Shown: one piece after another, positions 1 to 7,129 of the stretch
How positions within the stretch are numbered: position 1 is the first letter of the stretch
How the letters are laid out: every line of letters starts with the position of its first letter
Assembly (NCBI GenBank): GCA_003240755.1
Contig: QFNF01000022.1
Coordinates: forward strand, 1-45,606
DNA from: Sphingomonas hengshuiensis
Lineage (GTDB): Bacteria > Pseudomonadota > Alphaproteobacteria > Sphingomonadales > Sphingomonadaceae
Length of the DNA stretch: 45,606 bases
Direction of reading: 5' to 3'
Notes under the pieces: model-generated
What the model saw: the letters and a program-made list of their open reading frames with translations, nothing else
Database searches by the model: none
Told to the model about the DNA's origin: nothing
Translations under genes and position numbers: made by a program

Positions 1-2990
1 ACCCCGCCGGTATAGCGCGCGAACCCGGGTTGCGCGAAGGTGACGAAATTATCGTTGCGGCGATGGCCGCGCCGCCCTTCGCCGGTCAGGTTGATCGCTT
101 CGGCGAACAGCGTCAGCCCCTTGCGGAATTCATAGCTGATGCTGGCATCGACCTGGCCATAGGCTTCGACGTAGAGCGGGTTCGGGTTGCCCCCGGCATA
201 GAATTTGTCGCGCCAGTTGTAGGCGACGCGGCTCTGCAACCCGTTCTTGTCGTAGAACAGCACCGCGTTCGCACTGTCGCTCAAACCGGCCAGTGCGAAC
301 TGTCCGACGTTCGGATCGAGCGCGTTGTTGAACTTCGCATCGCCGCGCACGATCGTATAGTTCAGGATCGTGCCGAAGCCGGTTTCCCAGAAGCTGTGCT
401 GAATTGCGAATTCGAACCCGTTGAGCGTCGCGGTCTGGTCCGAATTGAACGGCGTGCCGATCCGGAAATCGACCAGCCCGTCCTCGGGCAGGCCAAGGAT
501 GCGTCCGGTGTAATAACCGTTGACGTCGAGAATGGGCGCCCCGGCCGCATTGCGCGCGACCTCCACACCTTGCGTGAAGTTACGCAGGATGTAGTCGCGG
601 ATACGCCCGGTATCGGTGGTGCCGCCCAAGGCCGCCTGCGCCGCGCGGAAGCGCGGACCATTGGCCGGATTGCGTAGGTCGAACGCCGAGCGCTGCACCT
701 CCTGCGAGTTGATGAAGTTGCTGACGTTCTTGCGGAAGTAACCGGCCGACACGTAACTGGTCGGGGCGTAATACCATTCCGCCGAGACATCGATGTTCTT
801 GGACAGGAACGGCACGAGGTTTGGGTTGCCCTGAAGGCCGCCGCCGCCGGCGATACCAAATTGGCGGTTGAGTGTCAGGCCGCCTTGCAGACTGTTATAG
901 TCTGCACGGGTAATCGTGTGGCTGTACGATGCGCGCAGCTTGACGTTGTCGAGCACCTCGATGTCGAAATCCACCGCGGGCAGCCAGTTGTCGTAACTGC
1001 CCTTGTTCGGCAGAAAGTCGCTTTCGGTGGAATATACGACATTGAACTCACCCTGCGCGACCCAAGCGGTACCCACCGGAATCGGGGTCAGCGATGCGGA
1101 GTTTACCGTCGTCTGGTCGTAACGGACACCCGCGATCAGGTGTGTGCGGCGGCCGAGAAGGTCGAAGGTATTGTTGACCTGAATGAACGGCGAGATCGTC
1201 TTTTCGGTGATGCGCCGGTCGGCCTCGAAGCTCGCGAGGCAGTTACCGTCGCCGCCGCAGATGCCGAAGCGGCTGTCGAGCAGGTCGACCATGCGTTCGA
1301 AATCGAACCGGTAATAGGCTGGTATGATCCCGTCCTGCGCGCCGTTCACGCCGCGGAACTTGTCCGGCAGGGTCACGCGCTCGAACAGGTCGTCCGGCAG
1401 GTCCGCCGGCGTGCCGACGCCACCCCATGTATCGTTCTGGACGAAGCCGTAGGCCGAACGGACCTGGTTGTTGACGTAGGAAAAGCCGAAATCGATCGAA
1501 TCGAGGAAGCTGCCGTCATGGTCGTAGTGACCGCTCAACTGCACCTGGTTGATCTCGTCGCGGAAATAGGCGTTGCGGAACGAATTGCCGGTCGCGTTGA
1601 TGAGCGCGGGGTTCAGCGCGTCGATGCCCGGCTGCATCACGTACGAGATGACCGGCAGGTCCTTGGTGAAATCGACCGTCTGCGACGCGACGCCGAAGAT
1701 CGCCGACCCCACCGACGTGCTGGAGCCGAAGCGGTTGGTCGGCTTCGATTCCGCGGTCGAATGATGCGCGTCGAGCGTGACGGTAACGCCGCCCGGTGCC
1801 TCCCATTTCAGGTTGCCGCCCAGCGACTTGTTCTCGCTGACATTGGCGGTCAGCGATCCGCTGTACGACAGGTCCTTACCCGGACCGAAGCGTTCGGTGT
1901 AGAAGACCGGGCCGGCGGCGGGGCCGTCGGTCCATTCGCTCGACGTGTCGCCGAAATTGAACCAGATGCCGACGCTGCTGTCGCGCGCCTCGACCTTGTT
2001 GCGCGAATAGGTGAAGTCGACCGTCGCGGTGAGGGATTCGATCGGGCGATATTGCAGCACCGCCTGTCCGTTGATCCGCTCGCGGCGGATGTCGGTCAGG
2101 TTGTACGCCGCGCTCTGCGGCACTTCGTACACGTCGGTGGGCCCCGGACGGTTGATGACGTTGGGCCCCTCGGCCGCCAACGTCCCCCAGTCGTTTTCGG
2201 TGCCGAGGAACGAATTGCCGAACCCGACCGATCCGGTGTTCACGCTGGCGTTACGCTTCTGATAGCTGCCCGACACCAGGAAGCCGAACTGGTCCTCGTT
2301 GCCGAAGGTGGTGCTGAACACGCCCGAGAGTTCCGGTGTGATCTGATCCTTGCCGTTCTGCGACGTGTCGACGACGCCGCGCGCGGCGAACGACCCGCGC
2401 ATGCCGGGGCGGTCGAGCGGGCGGGGCGTCTTGATGTTGATCGTCGAGCCGATACCGCCCGATGGCACGGCGGCGCGGCCGGTCTTGTACACCTCGACCC
2501 CGGCGATCCCTTCGGACGCGAGGTTCGCGAAATCGAACGAGCGCGAGGCCGGCGCGCTGGCGCCATCGCCCAGCGTCGAGGTCGGCAACTGGCGGCCGTT
2601 GAGTACGACGAGGTTATATTCGGGACCGAAGCCGCGCACGGTAACGGTGGAGCCTTCACCGTTCTGGCGGTCGATCGATACGCCGGTGATGCGCTGAAGC
2701 GATTCGGCGAGGTTCGTGTCGGGGAACTTGCCGATATCCTCGGCACTGATCGCGTCGACGACGCCCTGTGCGTTGCGCTTGATGTTCAGTGCGTCGCGAA
2801 GGCTGGCACGGATGCCGGTGACGGTGATCGCATCGCCGCCCTCTTCGGTCGCCGGCGCATCCTGAACCTCCGCAGGACCGGGCGCGCCGAGCGTCGCGGC
2901 GGCGTCCTGCGCCCATGCGCTGCCGCCTATCGACAGGAGCGCAACCGTCGATACCCCGATCGCCAGACGACAGGCGGTTGTTCCGCGCAT
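1..2990 (-). CDS. TonB-dependent receptor (Xanthomonas/Caulobacter type), 3' end outside window
   Basis: Outer-membrane beta-barrel receptor for energised uptake of a large substrate, probably a carbohydrate. About 996 residues are visible. A signal peptide of about 27 residues ends near SAWAQD. It is followed by the VTGIRASLRDALNIKR segment and a plug domain with DAISAEDIGKFPDTNLAESLQRI, ITGVSIDRQ and a VRGFGPEYNLVVLNG segment, all typical of the TIGR01782-like subfamily. The remaining residues form barrel strands, and the reading frame is open to the window edge. The last visible residues (FVTFAQPGFARYTGG) resemble the end of such barrels, so perhaps only about ten residues are missing. The ATG at 2990 is preceded by a GGGGAGGA ribosome site. 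Receptors of this type are often sugar-regulated, and palindromes lie just upstream. The substrate is not known. Confidence 0.93.
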   Translation of the reverse strand, partial: MRGTTACRLAIGVSTVALLSIGGSAWAQDAAATLGAPGPAEVQDAPATEEGGDAITVTGIRASLRDALNIKRNAQGVVDAISAEDIGKFPDTNLAESLQRITGVSIDRQNGEGSTVTVRGFGPEYNLVVLNGRQLPTSTLGDGASAPASRSFDFANLASEGIAGVEVYKTGRAAVPSGGIGSTINIKTPRPLDRPGMRGSFAARGVVDTSQNGKDQITPELSGVFSTTFGNEDQFGFLVSGSYQKRNASVNTGSVGFGNSFLGTENDWGTLAAEGPNVINRPGPTDVYEVPQSAAYNLTDIRRERINGQAVLQYRPIESLTATVDFTYSRNKVEARDSSVGIWFNFGDTSSEWTDGPAAGPVFYTERFGPGKDLSYSGSLTANVSENKSLGGNLKWEAPGGVTVTLDAHHSTAESKPTNRFGSSTSVGSAIFGVASQTVDFTKDLPVISYVMQPGIDALNPALINATGNSFRNAYFRDEINQVQLSGHYDHDGSFLDSIDFGFSYVNNQVRSAYGFVQNDTWGGVGTPADLPDDLFERVTLPDKFRGVNGAQDGIIPAYYRFDFERMVDLLDSRFGICGGDGNCLASFEADRRITEKTISPFIQVNNTFDLLGRRTHLIAGVRYDQTTVNSASLTPIPVGTAWVAQGEFNVVYSTESDFLPNKGSYDNWLPAVDFDIEVLDNVKLRASYSHTITRADYNSLQGGLTLNRQFGIAGGGGLQGNPNLVPFLSKNIDVSAEWYYAPTSYVSAGYFRKNVSNFINSQEVQRSAFDLRNPANGPRFRAAQAALGGTTDTGRIRDYILRNFTQGVEVARNAAGAPILDVNGYYTGRILGLPEDGLVDFRIGTPFNSDQTATLNGFEFAIQHSFWETGFGTILNYTIVRGDAKFNNALDPNVGQFALAGLSDSANAVLFYDKNGLQSRVAYNWRDKFYAGGNPNPLYVEAYGQVDASISYEFRKGLTLFAEAINLTGEGRRGHRRNDNFVTFAQPGFARYTGG

Positions 2991-3008
2991 ATGCTTCCTC
3001 CCCATACA

Positions 3009-3022
3009 TGTTAGCGCTACTG
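3009..3022. promoter_or_regulatory. LacI-type operator-like palindrome upstream of the receptor
   Basis: The sequence TGTTAGCGCTACTG contains the 8-base palindrome TAGCGCTA with a central CG. This is the form often seen in LacI-family operators that control TonB-dependent receptors in alpha- and gammaproteobacteria. It lies 19 bases upstream of the receptor start codon, where a bound repressor would block transcription. The outer bases are not symmetric, so this is a candidate only. Confidence 0.4.
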
Positions 3023-3035
3023 ATCCGTGCGCATA

Positions 3036-3053
3036 TTGAGAACGTTCACTCAA
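3036..3053. promoter_or_regulatory. Second palindromic operator-like site
   Basis: TTGAG and CTCAA form perfect 5-base arms around an 8-base spacer. The overlapping GAACGTTC is a perfect 8-base palindrome with a central CG, as in LacI-family sites. It lies about 45 bases upstream of the receptor start. No LacI gene is in the window, so the regulator would be encoded elsewhere. Confidence 0.4.
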
Positions 3054-3090
3054 CCGTGAGGAGGATGGCTGTCAAGCGTTCAGCCGCGCG

Positions 3091-3104
3091 GAATGTTAGC
3101 ATTC
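3091..3104. promoter_or_regulatory. Inverted repeat GAATG-TTAG-CATTC
   Basis: Five-base perfect arms around a 4-base centre, about 100 bases upstream of the receptor start and 70 bases beyond the YkgJ stop. It could be a third regulator site or chance. It has no U-run, so it does not look like a terminator. Confidence 0.25.
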
Positions 3105-3172
3105 TCAATCAATGATGCATGAACGACACATCTTGCCGAAATCGTATCGTTTGCAGTCGGCCGGGCCGCAAA

Positions 3173-3748
3173 TCATCCGGCGGCGGGCGGGGGGTTTTCG
3201 GCGAAGACGGCGTAGCGTTCGCGCCATGCCGCGACCTCTTCGGCGAGATGGCCGGGCGCCTGCTCGCCCGACAATACCAGGCGGGCGACGTCGGCGGGCG
3301 GGTGCATCAGCATCTTTTCCGCGCCATCGCTGAACCAGACCGGGACAAGCTGCGAACACAGCGTGTCGAGCAGGCGCGCGGCCAGTCCGTTGCGGATCGC
3401 ATCGCTGCCCGGCAGCAGCCGGACGAGGATCGACACGCCCTCGAACAGGTTTGCCGGACGATCGACGAAGTTCATCGATACCAGCAGTCCCGACCGATCC
3501 GGCCGTGCGGCATCGGGCAGGGCGGCGACCCGGCGCCATGCGCAGAACCATGTCCGGCAGATGGCGGGGCGGACGGCGTGGATGCCGCACCCGCGTGGCG
3601 TCAGATGCCGGCACGGCACCCCCGCCGGCTTGGCGAAGTCGGGCGAGTTGACCGTCAGTACGCTGCAGCACACCGTACAGTCGCCGCACGCCCGGTCGGG
3701 CACCAAGGGTCCCAGCAACATGGTTTCGATGTCGGTGTCGCCGGGCAT
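3173..3748 (-). CDS. YkgJ-family cysteine cluster protein
   Basis: A 191-residue protein. An N-terminal CGDCTVCC (residues about 21-28) is followed by CRHLTPRGCGIH and the segment RPAICRTWFCAW. This cysteine pattern defines the YkgJ (CxxCxxCC) family, whose members are thought to bind a metal, probably zinc or an iron-sulfur cluster, and whose function is poorly known. The C-terminal half has no recognised motif. No signal peptide is visible, so it is probably cytosolic. It is transcribed divergently from nasT with a 92-base gap, and nothing links it functionally to nitrate metabolism. The start is the ATG at 3748, with only a weak ribosome site upstream. Confidence 0.85.
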   Translation of the reverse strand: MPGDTDIETMLLGPLVPDRACGDCTVCCSVLTVNSPDFAKPAGVPCRHLTPRGCGIHAVRPAICRTWFCAWRRVAALPDAARPDRSGLLVSMNFVDRPANLFEGVSILVRLLPGSDAIRNGLAARLLDTLCSQLVPVWFSDGAEKMLMHPPADVARLVLSGEQAPGHLAEEVAAWRERYAVFAENPPPAAG

Positions 3749-3840
3749 GGTTCGCGTCCAGGGAGGAGGAGGAGGTCGCGCCTCGCTATAGGAGGACAGG
3801 GGCTGGCTGTCGCGCGCGTTCGGCTGTAGTCGACGGGACC

Positions 3841-4422
3841 GTGAGGATCGCGATCATCGACACCAGCACCACGCGCGCCGCCATCATCGCCGAGGGCCTG
3901 CGCGAAGCGGGCCTGACCGATCAGGTCGTCATCGACCCGGCCGGGCCGCTGGCGCGCCAGATCGAGGCGTGCGCGCCCGAAGTCGTGCTCATCAACCTTG
4001 AGAACCCCAGCCGCGACCTGCTGGAGGATTTCTTCGCCGTGTCGCGCGTGCTCGACCGGCCGATCGCGATGTTCGTCGACCAGTCCGATGCCGAATCCGC
4101 GCTGGCCGCGGTCGATGCCGGCGTGTCGGCCTATGTCGTCGACGGCCTCGCCAAACAGCGGATCAAGCCGGTGCTGGACGTCGCCATCCGGCGGTTTCAG
4201 GCGTTTTCGCGGTTGCAGGCCGAACTGGCGGAAGCGCGCACGGCACTCAACGATCGCCAGACGATCGACAGGGCCAAGGCGATCCTGATGCGCCGGCGCG
4301 GGATCGACGAACCGGCGGCATACGCCCTGTTGCGGCGCCATGCGATGCAATCGAACCAGCGGATCGCCGAGGTCGCGCGCGCGATCGTCACGAGCGACGC
4401 GGTGATGGGGGACCTGGCATGA
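3841..4422 (+). CDS. nasT: ANTAR-domain antiterminator NasT
   Basis: RNA-binding antitermination regulator of nitrate assimilation, 193 residues. The N-terminal part (residues 1-115) is a receiver-like domain. Residues about 120-185 form an ANTAR domain, with LNDRQTIDRAKAILMRRRG, an AYALLRRHAM helix and a final IAEVARAIV helix. In Paracoccus and Azotobacter, NasS holds NasT inactive until nitrate or nitrite binds NasS. Free NasT then binds tandem hairpins in the leader RNA and prevents termination. The gene begins with GTG at 3841 and overlaps nasS by ATGA, so the pair is probably translationally coupled. The matching RNA target is present downstream at 5703-5759. Confidence 0.93.
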   Translation: MRIAIIDTSTTRAAIIAEGLREAGLTDQVVIDPAGPLARQIEACAPEVVLINLENPSRDLLEDFFAVSRVLDRPIAMFVDQSDAESALAAVDAGVSAYVVDGLAKQRIKPVLDVAIRRFQAFSRLQAELAEARTALNDRQTIDRAKAILMRRRGIDEPAAYALLRRHAMQSNQRIAEVARAIVTSDAVMGDLA

Positions 4423-5630
4423 GCACCGAAACCCTGCGCATCGGGTTCCTGCCGCTGGTCGATGCGGCGCTGCCGATACTGGCGCATGAACTGGGCTTCG
4501 CGGAACGGGAGGGGCTGTCGCTCGACCTCGTGCGCGACGTCACCTGGGCGACGGTGCGCGACCGGCTGCTTTATGGTCATACCGACATGGCGCATATGGT
4601 CGCGCCGCTCGCCATCGCGACGGCGCTGGGCCGCGACCGGCCGGCCACGCCGATGGCGGTCCCGTTCGTGCTGGGGCTGAACGGCAACGCCATCACCTTT
4701 TCGACCGCGCTTGGCGATGCGTGCGGCCTGGGTGACACGCTGGGCGACCCCTACCGGGTCGGTGCCGCGCTGCGCGAGGTCGCGGCGGCGCGACAGGCGC
4801 GCGGCGCGCTGCTGCGCTTCGGCGTCGTGCATCGTTATTCCAGCCATAATTATATGTTGCGCTACTGGCTGGCCGGTGTCGGAATACGTCCCGACCATGA
4901 TGTGGAGATCGTCGTGACCAGCCCGCCCTTCGCCGCGGACGCGCTGGCGGCGGGCGAGGTCGACGGCATTTGCGTCGGCGAGCCGTGGAACTCGATCGCG
5001 GTCGATCGCGGTGTCGGGCGGATCGCGCTGGCGACCGCGCAGATATGGCGGCGCGGCGTCGAGAAGGTGCTGGCGATGCGCGCCGACACCGCCGACCGGC
5101 GCAGCGACGCTACCCGCCGCCTGCTCCGCGCGCTGCACGCCGCGGCGGCGCATTTCGTCCGGCCCGACACGGCAGGCGCCAGTGCCGCGATCCTCGCGCA
5201 GCCGCGGTATCTCGACGCGCCGGAGGACACGATCCTGCGCGCGATCACCGACCGCATCCGGCTGGTATCGGGCGGGATACCGATCCACTACCCCGACTTC
5301 ATGTTCCAGCACCGCGAGGCCGCGAACTTTCCGTGGCGCAGCCAGGCGGCATGGCTGTACGCCCAGATGACGCGGTGGGACGGGCGTGGCTATGATGCGG
5401 GCGATGCGGCGATCGCTGCGGCAACCTTCCGCCCCGATCTGTACCGCGCGGCACTGGCGGGCTCGGGCGCCGTCCTGCCGGGGGCGTCGTCCAAGCTGGA
5501 GGGGGCGTTGGAAGCGCCGATCGGTGCCGGGTCGACCCAGGGGCGCCTGATGCTCGGAAACGACCGTTTCTTCGACGGACGCGCGTTCGATCCCGACGAC
5601 ATCCCCGGCTATCTCGCCGCCATGCCCTGA
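4419..5630 (+). CDS. nasS: Nitrate/nitrite sensor NasS (NrtA/CmpA-like binding protein)
   Basis: A 403-residue periplasmic-binding-protein-like sensor of the NrtA/CmpA family. It begins MSTETLRIGFLPLVDAALP with no signal peptide, so it is cytosolic. That separates NasS sensors from the exported or lipid-anchored transporter components. The HMVAPLAIATALG, GLNGNAITFS and YSSHNYMLRYWL segments are family landmarks around the ligand pocket. The pairing with nasT, the four-base overlap and the absence of an NrtBCD permease nearby all argue for a sensory role. By analogy with Paracoccus, ligand binding should release NasT. Confidence 0.9.
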   Translation: MSTETLRIGFLPLVDAALPILAHELGFAEREGLSLDLVRDVTWATVRDRLLYGHTDMAHMVAPLAIATALGRDRPATPMAVPFVLGLNGNAITFSTALGDACGLGDTLGDPYRVGAALREVAAARQARGALLRFGVVHRYSSHNYMLRYWLAGVGIRPDHDVEIVVTSPPFAADALAAGEVDGICVGEPWNSIAVDRGVGRIALATAQIWRRGVEKVLAMRADTADRRSDATRRLLRALHAAAAHFVRPDTAGASAAILAQPRYLDAPEDTILRAITDRIRLVSGGIPIHYPDFMFQHREAANFPWRSQAAWLYAQMTRWDGRGYDAGDAAIAAATFRPDLYRAALAGSGAVLPGASSKLEGALEAPIGAGSTQGRLMLGNDRFFDGRAFDPDDIPGYLAAMP

Positions 5631-5702
5631 TCGAACGGCCAGTTTGCTGCGGCTGCGAAAGATGCTTGTGCCGGCGCGACGAATCGGGCACCTTTGCATC
5701 AC

Positions 5703-5759
5703 CCCGGCAATGGAGTCGGGCACGAGATAACGGCGCACTGCCTCTCCAACGCCGGGGAG
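5703..5759 (+). ncRNA. Tandem hexaloop hairpins: predicted NasT (ANTAR) binding RNA
   Basis: Hairpin 1 (5703-5720) has arms CCCGGC and GUCGGG around the loop AAUGGA; its six pairs include one G-U. Hairpin 2 (5742-5759) has arms CUCUCC and GGGGAG around the loop AACGCC; its six pairs also include one U-G. Both loops are exactly six bases, with A at position 1 and G at position 4, the signature described for ANTAR-protein RNA targets. A 21-base linker separates them. They lie between nasS and the transporter gene, and 48 bases before a strong terminator. Pairings were found by eye. The match in architecture, together with nasT next door, makes the assignment strong. Confidence 0.85.
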
Positions 5760-5806
5760 CACGCGCCGCGGGATGCCGGCACGGCCGGTACTCCGAACAG
5801 GCAACG

Positions 5807-5855
5807 AAGCCGCCAGGACGCACCCGACAAGGGTCGCCGTCCTGGCGGCTTTTTT
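5807..5855 (+). terminator. Intrinsic leader terminator (attenuator) before the nitrate transporter
   Basis: The perfect 13-pair stem AGCCGCCAGGACG / CGTCCTGGCGGCT (5808-5820 with 5838-5850) has a 17-base loop. A run of six T (5850-5855) starts at the last base of the stem. It sits 24 bases before the transporter start codon, so without antitermination it would stop transcription ahead of the structural genes. It is the expected switch target for NasT. Confidence 0.9.
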
Positions 5856-5878
5856 CATTTCCGGCTCGGGAGGCAGGA

Positions 5879-7117
5879 ATGGCGACGACGTTCTGGCAAG
5901 AAACGAAGGCAACGGTACCCGACAGCTTCTGGAGCAGCGGGCATACGCCGACGCTGATCGCGGCGTTCCTGTATTTCGACCTCGCCTTCATGGTCTGGGT
6001 CCTGCTGGGGCCGCTGGCGCCCGAGATCGCGACGACGCTGGGGCTGACCCCGGCGCAGAAGGGGCTGATGGTCGCGGTGCCGACGCTGGCCGGCGCGGTA
6101 CTGCGCGTGGTCAATGGTCTGCTGGTCGACCGGATCGGGCCAAAACGGTCGGGTGCGATCAGCCAGATCATCGTCATCGCCGGGTTGGCCATGGCATGGG
6201 CGATGGGCGTCACCAGCTTCGCGGGAACGCTCGCGCTGGGGGTCGTGCTGGGCTTTGCCGGGGCGTCGTTCGCCATCGCGCTGCCGCTTGCCAGCCGCTG
6301 GTATCCGCCCGAGCATCAGGGCAAGGCGATGGGGCTGGCCGGCATGGGCAATTCGGGCACCGTCCTCGCTGCGTTGTTCGCGCCCGCGCTTGCCAGGTTG
6401 TTCGGCTGGAACGCGGTGCTGGGGCTGGCCTGTATCCCGCTGACCCTCGTCTTCATCGCCTATATGCTGATGGCACGGGACGCACCGAACGCGCCCGCGC
6501 CGAAACGGCTGGCCGAATATCTCGCTCCGCTGAAACAGCGGGACGCGTGGTGGCTGATGGGGTTCTACGCCGTCACCTTCGGCGGGTTCGTCGGCCTTGC
6601 CGCCAGCCTGCCGATCTATTTCACCGACCGGTTCGGGCTGTCGACGATCCAGGCCGGCTATGCCACGGCCGCCTGCGTCTTTGCGGGATCGCTGGTGCGG
6701 CCGATGGGCGGGGCGCTGGCGGACAAGGTCGGCGGCGTGAAGGCGCTGACGGTCGTGTTCCTGGTCGCCGCCGCCGCGCTGGCCGGCGTCGCGAGCGCCG
6801 GCACGATGGAAATAGCGCTGGCGCTGTTCGTCGCTGCGATGCTGGCGCTGGGTGTCGGCAACGGCGCGGTGTTCCAGTTGGTGCCGCAGCGCTTTGCCGC
6901 CGAGATCGGGGTGATGACCGGGCTGGTCGGCATGGCCGGCGGGGTGGGGGGCTTCTACCTCGCCTCCTCGCTCGGCCTCGCCAAGCAGTGGACCGGCAGC
7001 TTCGCGCCGGGCTTCCTCGTCTTCGCCGCGCTCGCCTTGGTCGCCTTTGCCGGATTGATGCTGGTGAAGGCCCGGTGGCGCCAAAACTGGGGCACCGCCG
7101 CCGGTGTCCGGATCTGA
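5879..7117 (+). CDS. nasA: MFS nitrate/nitrite transporter (NarK/NasA type)
   Basis: A 412-residue inner-membrane major facilitator transporter that brings nitrate, and possibly nitrite, into the cell. Twelve hydrophobic segments can be followed. The nitrate-porter signatures are present: GFAGASFAIALPLASRWYPP near residues 120-140 and a second glycine-rich segment, GLVGMAGGVGGFYLAS, near residue 350. The segment VNGLLVDRIGPKRSG matches the MFS loop 2-3 motif. The start is the ATG at 5879 after CGGGAGGCAGG. It follows the NasT-controlled leader and lies 12 bases before nirB. The symbol follows Paracoccus usage; narK is an alternative name for the same family. Confidence 0.92.
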   Translation: MATTFWQETKATVPDSFWSSGHTPTLIAAFLYFDLAFMVWVLLGPLAPEIATTLGLTPAQKGLMVAVPTLAGAVLRVVNGLLVDRIGPKRSGAISQIIVIAGLAMAWAMGVTSFAGTLALGVVLGFAGASFAIALPLASRWYPPEHQGKAMGLAGMGNSGTVLAALFAPALARLFGWNAVLGLACIPLTLVFIAYMLMARDAPNAPAPKRLAEYLAPLKQRDAWWLMGFYAVTFGGFVGLAASLPIYFTDRFGLSTIQAGYATAACVFAGSLVRPMGGALADKVGGVKALTVVFLVAAAALAGVASAGTMEIALALFVAAMLALGVGNGAVFQLVPQRFAAEIGVMTGLVGMAGGVGGFYLASSLGLAKQWTGSFAPGFLVFAALALVAFAGLMLVKARWRQNWGTAAGVRI

Positions 7118-7129
7118 CCTGCCAAGGAC

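Noticed and set aside
861..3014. Long plus-strand frame of 717 codons over the first receptor
   Set aside because: It is antisense to a clear TonB-dependent receptor, is composed mainly of Arg, Ala, Val and Asp as expected for a high-G+C shadow, and has no recognisable domain.
3091..3104. Terminator between the receptor and the YkgJ gene
   Set aside because: The inverted repeat is only five pairs with no T-run, and both genes read in the same direction with the receptor downstream. It is listed as a weak regulatory candidate instead.
5686..5699. Sigma-54 promoter in the nas leader (GGGCAC followed by TTTGCA)
   Set aside because: The GG and GC elements are about three bases too close for a -24/-12 promoter.
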